23,074 nucleotides of DNA from an uncultured Prevotella sp. (lineage in GTDB: Bacteria > Bacteroidota > Bacteroidia > Bacteroidales > Bacteroidaceae), in the NCBI RefSeq assembly GCF_900549175.1, contig NZ_URNN01000045.1:1-23074 (forward strand). Direction: 5' to 3'. The notes beneath the pieces were generated by a model that did not search any database, had not been told where the DNA came from, and saw only the letters and a list, made by a program, of their open reading frames with translations. A program made the translations under genes and the position numbers. Of the stretch, positions 1-7,694 are shown piece by piece (position 1 is the first letter of the stretch; each line of letters starts with the position of its first letter).

Positions 1-2
1 TC

Positions 3-1820
3 GCAGTGCTTTCCTATCTCACCGCAGGAATGTACTTCAGCGCTCCCCGCCTTGCCGATGGTACGTACGAGGCGCTAATGCCCTATAACTTCAAATGGCT
101 GCCTTTCACAGAAAGCCTCAGTATCGACATGGGTATCCTACTCGACCCGATTTCGGTTATGATGCTCGTGGTCATCAGTACCGTTTCGCTGCTGGTACAC
201 ATATACTCTTTCGGCTACATGAAGGGCGAACGCGGTTTCCAGCGTTACTACGCCTTCCTGTCGCTCTTCACCATGTCCATGCTCGGACTGGTAGTAGCAA
301 CGAATATCTTCCAGATGTATCTGTTCTGGGAGTTGGTGGGCGTGTCCTCCTATCTGCTGATTGGTTTCTATTATACGAAGCCGGCGGCTATTGCCGCTTC
401 GAAGAAGGCTTTTATCGTGACCCGTTTTGCTGACCTGGGATTCCTTATAGGTATCCTCGTCTATGGGTATTATGCCGGTACATACACCTTCAGCCCTAAT
501 GAGATGGCGCTGGCAAAGGGCGGTGCGGCAATGATTCCGCTTGCCTTGGGACTGATGTTCATCGGTGGTGCCGGAAAGAGTGCCATGTTCCCGTTGCACA
601 TCTGGCTGCCCGACGCCATGGAAGGCCCGACACCTGTCAGCGCACTTATCCATGCCGCAACGATGGTTGTTGCCGGTGTGTTCCAGATTGCACGTCTGTT
701 CCCCCTGTGGGTTGAGTATGCTCCCGGCCAGATGAGCATCGTTGTTTGGATTGGTGTGTTCACCGCTTTCTATGCCGCTGCCGTTGCCTGTGCACAGAGC
801 GACATCAAGCGTGTGCTTGCCTTCTCGACGATTTCACAGATTGCCTTCATGATGGTTTCGCTCGGTGTCTGCCTGCCCGGCCATCATGGTGAGGTGCTTG
901 ACAATCACGCACAGCTCGGCTACATGGCATCCATGTTCCACCTGTTCACACACGCCATGTTCAAGGCTTGTCTGTTCCTCGGTGCCGGATGTATCATTCA
1001 TGCCGTCCACTCCAACGAGATGTCAACGATGGGCGGACTCCGCAAGTATATGCCCATCACGCATATCACATTCCTTATCTCGTGTCTTGCCATTGCCGGT
1101 ATTCCGTTCTTCTCGGGCTTCAGCTCCAAGGATGAGATTATCACCGCATGCTTTGCCTACAGCCCCGTTGTCGGCTGGATTATGACCGGTGTGGCCGCCA
1201 TGACAGCCTTCTATATGTTCCGTCTCTACTACGGAATATTCTGGGGAACTGAGAATAAGGAACTCCACGCCCATCACACGCCCCACGAGGCTCCGCTCAA
1301 CATGACCCTGCCGCTCATCGTGCTTTGTGTGATTACCGTAGGTGTGGGTGTATATACCACAATCGCCGGTTTCGCAGGGTGGGGTGGCAGCTTCGGCAGC
1401 TTCGTTACGGCATCAGGTGCGGAGTATAACATCCACTTCGATGTGCAGGTGGCTGCGACGAGCACCGTTATCGCACTTATCAGCATAGCTCTTGCCACTT
1501 ATATATATAAAGGTGACAAGCAGCCCATTGCCGACAAGCTCTACAAGACGTTCCCCAAGCTCCATCGTGCTGCCTACAAGCGCTTCTACATGGATGAGGT
1601 TTACATGTTCGTAACACACAAGATCATCTTCCGTTGCGTCAGCACCCCCATTGCATGGTTCGACCGCCACGTCATCGACGGAACGTTCGATTTCCTTGCC
1701 TGGGGAGCCAATGAGGCCGGAGAGACCATCCGTCCGTGGCAGAGTGGCGACGTGCGCAAATATGCCGTATGGTTCATTACTGGCACAGTGGCCTTAACAT
1801 TAGTATTACTTTGCATATAA
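3..1820 (+). CDS. nuoL: NADH-quinone oxidoreductase subunit L, 5' end cut by window edge
   Basis: This is the proton-pumping antiporter-like subunit NuoL of respiratory complex I in the inner membrane. The reading frame is open to the left edge. The first possible start, a GTG at 6, lies inside a hydrophobic stretch, so the true start is probably a few tens of codons upstream. The visible 605 codons are rich in membrane helices. Conserved family features are FWELVGVSSYLLIGF, with its key Glu near visible residue 109, and GKSAMFPLHIWLPDAMEGPT near residues 190-210. A hydrophobic C-terminal helix follows a long amphipathic section, as in NuoL. The gene stops at a TAA nine bases before nuoM, so the two are co-transcribed. 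NuoL, M and N share an antiporter fold, but the length and the HIWLPDAMEGPTPVSALIHA motif fit L. The call is secure; only the start is missing. Confidence 0.96.
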   Translation, partial: AVLSYLTAGMYFSAPRLADGTYEALMPYNFKWLPFTESLSIDMGILLDPISVMMLVVISTVSLLVHIYSFGYMKGERGFQRYYAFLSLFTMSMLGLVVATNIFQMYLFWELVGVSSYLLIGFYYTKPAAIAASKKAFIVTRFADLGFLIGILVYGYYAGTYTFSPNEMALAKGGAAMIPLALGLMFIGGAGKSAMFPLHIWLPDAMEGPTPVSALIHAATMVVAGVFQIARLFPLWVEYAPGQMSIVVWIGVFTAFYAAAVACAQSDIKRVLAFSTISQIAFMMVSLGVCLPGHHGEVLDNHAQLGYMASMFHLFTHAMFKACLFLGAGCIIHAVHSNEMSTMGGLRKYMPITHITFLISCLAIAGIPFFSGFSSKDEIITACFAYSPVVGWIMTGVAAMTAFYMFRLYYGIFWGTENKELHAHHTPHEAPLNMTLPLIVLCVITVGVGVYTTIAGFAGWGGSFGSFVTASGAEYNIHFDVQVAATSTVIALISIALATYIYKGDKQPIADKLYKTFPKLHRAAYKRFYMDEVYMFVTHKIIFRCVSTPIAWFDRHVIDGTFDFLAWGANEAGETIRPWQSGDVRKYAVWFITGTVALTLVLLCI

Positions 1821-1829
1821 TCAGAAAAG

Positions 1830-3320
1830 ATGAATATATTAAGTCTATTCGTAGTAATCCCCGTCCTGATGTTGCTCGGCCTTTGGATAGCCCGCAACCT
1901 CAATCAGGTTCGTGGTGTGATGGTGGCTGGTGCCTCGTGTCTGCTGGCCCTGTCAGTATGGCTGGTGTTCGAGTTCCTTGATTTGCGTGCCACCATGCCT
2001 GCCGAGGAATATCCCATGTTGCTCACATCGAGCGTTACATGGTTTGAGCCTTTGAACATTGCCTATGCAGTGGGTGTTGACGGCATTTCTGTTGTCATGC
2101 TGCTTCTTTCGAGTATCATCGTGTTTACCGGAACATTCGCTTCATGGCAGTTGAAGCCGCTGACCAAGGAATATTTCCTTTGGTTCACACTGCTTTCTAC
2201 CGGTGTTTACGGATTCTTTATCTGCACCGATATGTTCGCCATGTTCATGTTCTATGAGGTTGCCCTCATCCCGATGTACCTTCTTATCGGTGTCTGGGGA
2301 AGCGGCAACAAGGAGTATGCTGCCATGAAGCTGACATTGATGCTCATGGGAGGTTCGGCACTTCTCATCATCGGTATTCTTGGTATCTACTATTTCAGCG
2401 GTGCCACAACAATGAATGTACAGGAGATTGCCGCCATGCACAACATCCCCGTTGACATCCAGAAGATATTCTTCCCGTTCATCTTCATCGGTTTCGGTGT
2501 GCTCGGTGCCCTGTTCCCGTTCCACACATGGTCACCCGACGGTCATGCTTCGGCTCCTACAGCCGTGTCAATGCTTCACGCCGGTGTGCTCATGAAGCTG
2601 GGAGGTTACGGATGTTTCCGCGTGGCAATGTACCTGCTGCCCGATGCCGCTCAGGAGTTGGCGTGGATATTCCTTATCCTTACCACAATTTCTGTGGTTT
2701 ATGGTGCTCTTTCGGCTTGTGTACAGACCGACCTGAAGTACATCAACGCATACTCATCAGTGTCTCACTGCGGTCTGGTGCTTTTCGCACTTCTCATGAT
2801 GACCAAGACATCCTGCACCGGTGCCATTCTTCAGATGCTTTCACACGGACTTATGACGGCCCTCTTCTTTGCCCTCATCGGTATGATTTACGGCCGTACA
2901 CACACCCGTGACATCCGCAAGTTGGGCGGACTGATGAAGATAATGCCTTTCCTCAGCGTAGGTTATGTCATTGCCGGTCTGGCAAACCTCGGTCTGCCGG
3001 GTTTCTCGGGATTCATCGCCGAGATGACCATCTTCGTGGGTTCGTTCGAGAACGCCGACATGTTCCACCGCGTGGCTACCATAATAGCTTGTACGTCAAT
3101 CGTTGTTACGGCTGTCTATATCCTGCGTACGGTGGGCATGATACTTTTCGGAAAGGTGACCAATCCCCACTATCTCGAACTTACCGATGCCACTTGGGAT
3201 GAGCGCTTGTCTGTATGCTGCCTTATCTTCTGTGTGGCAGGTCTCGGTTCGTTCCCGTTGTGGGCAAGCAACATCATCACCGATGGCGTGGCACCGATAC
3301 TTAGCGTAATTAACTTCTAA
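1830..3320 (+). CDS. nuoM: NADH-quinone oxidoreductase subunit M
   Basis: NuoM is the second antiporter-like proton-pumping subunit of complex I. The 496-residue product has the usual family length and about fourteen hydrophobic segments. Visible signatures are MFYEVALIPMYLLIGVWG, with the conserved Glu at residue 143, FPFHTWSPDGHASAPTAVSM near residues 232-251, and a following HAGVLMKLGGYG. The ATG at 1830 follows the nuoL stop by nine bases, and nuoN starts 16 bases after its TAA, so L, M and N form one transcription unit. Bacteroidales complex I often lacks the NADH-binding NuoEFG module, but those genes would lie outside this window and cannot be judged here. Nothing odd was seen in the gene. 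Confidence 0.97.
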   Translation: MNILSLFVVIPVLMLLGLWIARNLNQVRGVMVAGASCLLALSVWLVFEFLDLRATMPAEEYPMLLTSSVTWFEPLNIAYAVGVDGISVVMLLLSSIIVFTGTFASWQLKPLTKEYFLWFTLLSTGVYGFFICTDMFAMFMFYEVALIPMYLLIGVWGSGNKEYAAMKLTLMLMGGSALLIIGILGIYYFSGATTMNVQEIAAMHNIPVDIQKIFFPFIFIGFGVLGALFPFHTWSPDGHASAPTAVSMLHAGVLMKLGGYGCFRVAMYLLPDAAQELAWIFLILTTISVVYGALSACVQTDLKYINAYSSVSHCGLVLFALLMMTKTSCTGAILQMLSHGLMTALFFALIGMIYGRTHTRDIRKLGGLMKIMPFLSVGYVIAGLANLGLPGFSGFIAEMTIFVGSFENADMFHRVATIIACTSIVVTAVYILRTVGMILFGKVTNPHYLELTDATWDERLSVCCLIFCVAGLGSFPLWASNIITDGVAPILSVINF

Positions 3321-3336
3321 AAAACTATCAGTACAA

Positions 3337-4767
3337 ATGGATTACAGTCAATTTTTAAATATGCTGCCGGAAGCCACACTGATGGCAATTCTGGTAATAG
3401 TATTCATTGCTGATTTCGCACTGCATGGCAACGGGAAGAAGCAGTCGGTGCTCTATGCCCTTACCGGTGTGCTCATGCTCGCCCAGATTGCCCCGTGCGC
3501 TCTTGCCGAACCTACATCGGCTTTTGGCGGACTCTATGTAACGAGTGATGCTGTCAACGTGATGAAGCTCATCCTCACCGCCGGAACGCTCATCGTGCTC
3601 ATCATGGCACAGCCGTGGCTCAACCGTGACGATGTGAAGAATAAGGCGGGAGAATTCTATATGCTTGTCATATCCACTCTGCTCGGTATGTACATGATGA
3701 TGTCTTCAGGACATTTCCTCATGTTCTTCCTCGGTCTTGAGATGGCGTCGGTGCCCATGGCATGCCTTGTGGCTTTCGACAAGATGAAGAAAAATTCGGC
3801 AGAAGGTGCAGCCAAGTACATTCTTACGGCAACATTCTCGAGCGGTGTGATGCTTTACGGTATCTCGTTTATTTACGGAGCCGTCGGCACACTCTATTTC
3901 GATGATGTAGCCATGCAGATTACTACGTCGCCCCTCACCATCATGGGACTCGTATTCTTCTTCAGCGGACTCGGTTTTAAGATTTCTCTTGTGCCGTTCC
4001 ACTTCTGGACGGCCGACACCTATCAGGGTGCGCCCACACCCGTTACCGGCTACCTTAGCGTAGTATCGAAGGGTGCAGCCACGCTCACTCTGATGATTAT
4101 ACTGATGAAGGTGTTTGCCCCGATGATTGAGTATTGGGAGTATCTGCTCTACATCGTCATCGTGCTCAGCATCACCATTGCCAACCTCTTTGCCATCCGT
4201 CAGAACGAGTTGAAGCGCTTCATGGCGTTCAGCTCCATCTCTCAGGCCGGTTACATCATGCTTGCCGTGGTGGGCAACAGTGCAACAGGCATTGCCGCGC
4301 TGACATACTATGTGCTGGTGTATGTGGTTGCCAATATGAGTGTGTTCACGGTTATCAATGCCGTTGAGCAGAACAACGGCGGTACAACCCGCATGAACAG
4401 CTACAACGGACTTTACAAGACCAACCCCAAGCTCTCTTTCCTGATGACGCTTGCCTTGTTCTCGCTCGCCGGTATTCCTCCGTTCGCGGGAATGTTCAGC
4501 AAGTTCTTCGTCTTCATGGCAGCCGCCGAGCAGGGTTCGTTCTGGGCTTATTTCGTTGTGTTCATCGCCTTGATCAACACAGTGGTGAGTCTCTACTACT
4601 ATCTGCTAATAGTGAAGGCCATGTACATCAAAGACGAGGAGTCGCCGCTTCCCACATTCCGCAGCGACTGCAACACCCGCCTTGCCCTTGCCCTCTGTAC
4701 TGCCGGCATCGTGGCTTTCGGTGTGTTCAGTTGTGTTTACGAATGGATTGCGGCAGCAGCAAACTGA
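3337..4767 (+). CDS. nuoN: NADH-quinone oxidoreductase subunit N
   Basis: NuoN is the third antiporter-like membrane subunit of complex I and is normally the last gene of the nuo operon. The 476-residue product is strongly hydrophobic. It carries FFLGLEMASVPMACLVAF with the conserved Glu at residue 135, and FKISLVPFHFWTADTYQGAP near residues 224-243, the N-type version of the motif that differs from L and M. A later LKRFMAFSSISQAGYIML segment is also typical. The ATG at 3337 follows nuoM by 16 bases. A strong intrinsic terminator at 4801-4853 begins 33 bases after the stop, which fits the end of the operon. Confidence is high. Confidence 0.97.
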   Translation: MDYSQFLNMLPEATLMAILVIVFIADFALHGNGKKQSVLYALTGVLMLAQIAPCALAEPTSAFGGLYVTSDAVNVMKLILTAGTLIVLIMAQPWLNRDDVKNKAGEFYMLVISTLLGMYMMMSSGHFLMFFLGLEMASVPMACLVAFDKMKKNSAEGAAKYILTATFSSGVMLYGISFIYGAVGTLYFDDVAMQITTSPLTIMGLVFFFSGLGFKISLVPFHFWTADTYQGAPTPVTGYLSVVSKGAATLTLMIILMKVFAPMIEYWEYLLYIVIVLSITIANLFAIRQNELKRFMAFSSISQAGYIMLAVVGNSATGIAALTYYVLVYVVANMSVFTVINAVEQNNGGTTRMNSYNGLYKTNPKLSFLMTLALFSLAGIPPFAGMFSKFFVFMAAAEQGSFWAYFVVFIALINTVVSLYYYLLIVKAMYIKDEESPLPTFRSDCNTRLALALCTAGIVAFGVFSCVYEWIAAAAN

Positions 4768-4800
4768 TGATGTGATTTTTAGACAAAACAATATTTAAGG

Positions 4801-4853
4801 ACGCGGAGAAGCAAGGATTTTCATAGCGAAACCTTGGTTCTCCGCGTTTTTTT
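4801..4853 (+). terminator. Intrinsic terminator of the nuo operon
   Basis: The arms acgcggagaa (4801-4810) and ttctccgcgt (4838-4847) pair perfectly over 10 bp. A further CAAGG/CCTTG pairing lies inside, beyond one G-G mismatch, and a run of seven T (4847-4853) follows. This is a textbook Rho-independent terminator just after nuoN and before comEC. The T-run is on the plus strand, so it acts on nuo transcription. Confidence 0.93.
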
Positions 4854-4885
4854 ATTCTTTTCGACAAGACTAAAATTGTCATGCC

Positions 4886-6418
4886 ATGAACGGTAAAGGC
4901 ATATTCCGTATTTATCCACTCATCCCCATTGCATTGTGCGTGATTGCCGGCATAATCACCGGAAGTTTTTTGGTGCCTTATATCGACGGCATGGTTTGGA
5001 TAATTGCGGTGGCAGTGTCTGTTGCCGTATGTTTATTGCTCGCCGAACGCCCGGTTCCGCAGAGTCTTGCCATTCTCGTTTCCTCTTGTTTCACAGGCTG
5101 TGCGTTGATAACCGTTGCAGAGGCAAACAGCCACATCCTGTTGCCTGACGGCGAGGCGGAATATGAGGCCGTAGTGGCAAGCGAACCGACCGAACGGGGC
5201 AAGACACTTCGTTTCGACATGATTGTCACTTCCGGACCGTTGTGCGGCCGCACCGTCAGGGCATCGTTGCTGAAAGATACTGTCAAACGGCGCTATCTCT
5301 CCATAGGTGTCGGTGATGGGCTTGTTGTGTATTCGGCGATGAAGCAGCCTAAAAATTTCGGTAAGTCGAACTTTGATTATGTCACATATCTGAAGGTACA
5401 CGGCATAACGGCACAGACGTTCATCTTCTATGACGATTGGCGCGAGGCTTCTGTCAGCCTGCGCGGTCTTTCTGTGTGGCAGCGTTCGCGGCTTACGTTT
5501 ATGCGTTTGCGGCACAGGATAATCGACCGTTATCGCAGCCTCGGACTCGAGGGCGATAGCTTTGCCGTTGTTTCGGCCATGACTCTCGGCCACCGTTCAG
5601 AGATTTCCTCCGGTCTTCGCGAGGCTTATTCCGCCGCGGGTGTGTCGCATGTCATAGCTCTTTCCGGCATGCACCTCAGCATGATTTATCTGCTCTTGTC
5701 AATGTTCTTTATAGGGCATCGTCTTGCCGTAGTGCGCGAGGTGCTGCTCGTTGTCGCCATCTGGCTTTATGTCTTCATGGTGGGCATGTCGCCGTCGGTG
5801 GTGCGTTCGGCCATCATGATAAGCGTCTATTCGGTTGTGGGACTTACCGGTCGCGACCGCATGTCGCTCAATGTCCTTGCTTTTGCCGCCTTGATAATGC
5901 TCGTAGCCAATCCTTTCTGCCTTTACGACATCGGTTTCCAACTGTCATTCCTTTCCGTGGCAGCCATTCTCGTGGCCAATCGCATCGCTTCCGGTCTTGT
6001 TTCACGGTCTTTCATGCAGCGTCACCGCGCTCTGAATTGGCTATGGAATCTTCTTGTAATTTCGTGTTCGGCCCAGCTTGCCACGGCGCCGCTCGTGGCT
6101 TATTATTTCGGCACGGTTCCGTTATATTTCCTTCTTGGCAATCTCGTGGCGGTTCCTGCCGTCACCATTATTCTCTATCTGTCAGCCACGATGCTTGCCC
6201 TTTTCTTCGTTCCCATGGTACAGAAGATGGTTGCCGCACTTCTTGTTTGCACTGTAGACGGTCTTAATGCTTTCCTTACAGCAGTGTCATCATTGCCGGG
6301 AGCCGTCATAACGGATATTCACATTAATGCGGTTCAACTTATCGCCATTTACGTTGTCATCATCTCATTGTGTCTTTTATGTCATCGTATATTTTTTAGG
6401 AGGCGGCAGTGTCTGTAA
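4886..6418 (+). CDS. ComEC/Rec2-family membrane protein, short form without metallo-beta-lactamase domain
   Basis: This is a member of the ComEC/Rec2 family, which in competent bacteria forms the inner-membrane channel for single-stranded DNA uptake. An N-terminal pair of membrane segments (about residues 10-50 and 60-80) leads into a soluble DUF4131-like part. That part contains PKNFGKSNFDYVTYLKVHGI near residues 153-172. The Competence domain follows, with VSHVIALSGMHLSMIY at residues 253-268, the hallmark ComEC motif, and then several helices to the end. At 510 residues it stops after the Competence domain. It lacks the C-terminal metallo-beta-lactamase-like domain of longer ComEC proteins such as that of Bacillus subtilis. 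No frameshifted domain follows, so the short form looks genuine rather than broken. The gene follows the nuo terminator. A role in DNA uptake is plausible but not shown by the sequence. Confidence 0.88.
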   Translation: MNGKGIFRIYPLIPIALCVIAGIITGSFLVPYIDGMVWIIAVAVSVAVCLLLAERPVPQSLAILVSSCFTGCALITVAEANSHILLPDGEAEYEAVVASEPTERGKTLRFDMIVTSGPLCGRTVRASLLKDTVKRRYLSIGVGDGLVVYSAMKQPKNFGKSNFDYVTYLKVHGITAQTFIFYDDWREASVSLRGLSVWQRSRLTFMRLRHRIIDRYRSLGLEGDSFAVVSAMTLGHRSEISSGLREAYSAAGVSHVIALSGMHLSMIYLLLSMFFIGHRLAVVREVLLVVAIWLYVFMVGMSPSVVRSAIMISVYSVVGLTGRDRMSLNVLAFAALIMLVANPFCLYDIGFQLSFLSVAAILVANRIASGLVSRSFMQRHRALNWLWNLLVISCSAQLATAPLVAYYFGTVPLYFLLGNLVAVPAVTIILYLSATMLALFFVPMVQKMVAALLVCTVDGLNAFLTAVSSLPGAVITDIHINAVQLIAIYVVIISLCLLCHRIFFRRRQCL

Positions 6419-6463
6419 ACAACAATTTTGGCTGGATGATTAGGGTATGTTGCAGATTATTAT

Positions 6464-6471
6464 TAAATTTG
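6464..6471 (+). promoter_or_regulatory. Bacteroidetes -7 box upstream of the DJ-1/PfpI gene
   Basis: TAAATTTG matches the Bacteroidetes primary-sigma -7 consensus TAnnTTTG exactly. It lies 38 bases before the ATG at 6510, which leaves room for a leader of about 30 bases. I see no good TTTG at the -33 spacing, so this is a partial promoter match. Confidence 0.45.
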
Positions 6472-6509
6472 TATGCGAAATGAAATATTTGTATACTAAA
6501 AAGAATGTT

Positions 6510-7115
6510 ATGAGCAACGAGATTTTATATGTCCTTTTGCCGGACTATGCGGCGCATGAGATAGTATTCCTTTCACAGGCCATCGCTTCTGACGAGATGG
6601 CCTTGAAGGAAAATCCGAAGTATGTAAACAAGGTTGTGGCTCCCACCATGGAGCCGGTGAAATCTATAGGAGGGTTCCGCACTTTGCCCGATTATTCATT
6701 CGACACCATGTCCGGCGATTATGCCGCACTGGTGCTCATCGGCGGATTCGGCTGGGCAAAGCCCGTGGCAGACAGCGTCGTGCCCATCGTCAGGGATGCC
6801 ATAGAGCGTGGCAAGCCGGTCGGTGCGATATGCAACGCCGCATCGTTCATGGCAAAGCACGGTTTTCTCAACAACATCAAACACACAGGCAACGGTCTGG
6901 ACCAACTGAAGATATGGGGCGGTGAAAGCTACACCAACGCCGCCGGATACGTCAACGCACAGGCCGTTACCGACAGCAACATCGTGACGGCCAACGGATC
7001 GGCCACCCTCGAATTTGCCAAAGAGCTCCTGCTGCTCCTCGAAAACGACACTCCGGAGCGCATCGAAATGTATTACCAATTCAACAAACAAGGCTTCTGC
7101 GCCTTGTTCACATGA
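6510..7115 (+). CDS. DJ-1/PfpI-family protein (type 1 glutamine amidotransferase-like)
   Basis: This is a member of the DJ-1/PfpI superfamily, whose members act as glyoxalases, deglycase-like or chaperone proteins, or peptidases; the exact reaction cannot be told from sequence. The start at 6510 gives 201 residues beginning MSNEILYVLLPDYAAHE, which is the first beta strand of the fold. An in-frame ATG at 6447 would add 21 residues of unlikely sequence and lies upstream of the probable promoter, so I reject it. A nucleophile-elbow motif, PVGAICNAASFMAKHGFLN, carries the expected reactive Cys at about residue 111. The closest relatives I recall are proteins like Bacillus subtilis YdeA. The TfoX-domain gene follows after 39 bases and may be co-transcribed. 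Confidence 0.86.
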   Translation: MSNEILYVLLPDYAAHEIVFLSQAIASDEMALKENPKYVNKVVAPTMEPVKSIGGFRTLPDYSFDTMSGDYAALVLIGGFGWAKPVADSVVPIVRDAIERGKPVGAICNAASFMAKHGFLNNIKHTGNGLDQLKIWGGESYTNAAGYVNAQAVTDSNIVTANGSATLEFAKELLLLLENDTPERIEMYYQFNKQGFCALFT

Positions 7116-7154
7116 TTTGTTTTCTGAGTCTTATTTCTCAAAACTAAAAAGATT

Positions 7155-7469
7155 ATGGCCTGTACCACCGATTTTATAGATTTCGTCTGCGACGCACTCT
7201 CTCCTTTGGGAGAAGTGCGCTCGCGCAAGATGATGGGCGACTACGTCATTTATGTCAACGACAAATGCGTCATCACCGCCTGCGACAACACCGCCTTTGT
7301 CAAAAAACTGCCATGCATCGCCGACCTCATGGCCGATGCCGAAACCGGCAATCCCTACCCCGGCGCGAAAGAGGCATACATCCTAGATTTCCAAGACCGG
7401 CAGAAAGCACTGAAAGTGATTGAAACACTATGGGAAGAGCTTCCGTTTCCGAAGTCAAGGAAGAAATAA
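7155..7469 (+). CDS. TfoX N-terminal-domain protein
   Basis: This is a small soluble protein of 104 residues that matches the N-terminal domain of TfoX/Sxy. Features include RSRKMMGDYVIYVNDKCVI near residues 22-40, a short strand with FVKK, the YPGAKEAYILDFQDRQKA section, and a C-terminal ETLWEELPFPKSRKK tail. Full-length Sxy/TfoX controls competence in gammaproteobacteria, but stand-alone N-terminal-domain proteins are widespread and their role is unknown. Its closeness to a comEC-like gene is suggestive, yet two other intergenic gaps and the DJ-1/PfpI gene separate them. The start at 7155 is the first in-frame ATG and fits the domain. It is likely co-transcribed with the upstream DJ-1/PfpI gene. 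Confidence 0.82.
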   Translation: MACTTDFIDFVCDALSPLGEVRSRKMMGDYVIYVNDKCVITACDNTAFVKKLPCIADLMADAETGNPYPGAKEAYILDFQDRQKALKVIETLWEELPFPKSRKK

Positions 7470-7504
7470 CGAGGTGCAATCGTGTGTAAACGAAAATAAA
7501 TCGT

Positions 7505-7512
7505 TATCTTTG
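7505..7512 (+). promoter_or_regulatory. Probable -7 box for the hsd operon
   Basis: TATCTTTG is an exact match to TAnnTTTG. It lies in the 225-base gap between the TfoX-domain gene and hsdR, and is the only strong candidate I see there. Transcription would start near 7519-7520, giving hsdR a leader of about 175 bases. The -33 position has only a weak match. Confidence 0.5.
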
Positions 7513-7522
7513 TAGAATAATA

Positions 7523-7570
7523 ATGGCGATGAGATATTTTTACCATATAAATCGGGTCTTGCCTAAGTAA
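7523..7570 (+). CDS. Possible 15-codon leader ORF before hsdR
   Basis: Just after the predicted transcription start lies a short frame, MAMRYFYHINRVLPK and a TAA stop. A weak hairpin, GGGCTT/AAGCCT at 7576-7594, follows it. The arrangement resembles a leader peptide ahead of hsdR, but so short a frame can arise by chance and no clear ribosome binding site is visible. I do not recognise the peptide. It is recorded as a candidate only. Confidence 0.2.
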   Translation: MAMRYFYHINRVLPK

Positions 7571-7694
7571 ACAAAGGGCTTCTCGGTTAAGCCTACGTTC
7601 ATTCTGATTTTACCATAAGCGAAAAACAGATGTGAATATAAGGGATTTTTATTGTCCTATGATGTTTCTTATAATTAAATAGCGGTCAATTTGC

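Noticed and set aside
138..653. Minus-strand open frame of 171 codons inside nuoL
   Set aside because: It is antisense to a strongly conserved nuoL segment and its product looks like low-complexity reverse translation.
6447..6509. Upstream ATG for the DJ-1/PfpI gene at 6447
   Set aside because: It precedes the TAAATTTG box and adds residues outside the DJ-1 fold, which starts at MSNEILYVLL.
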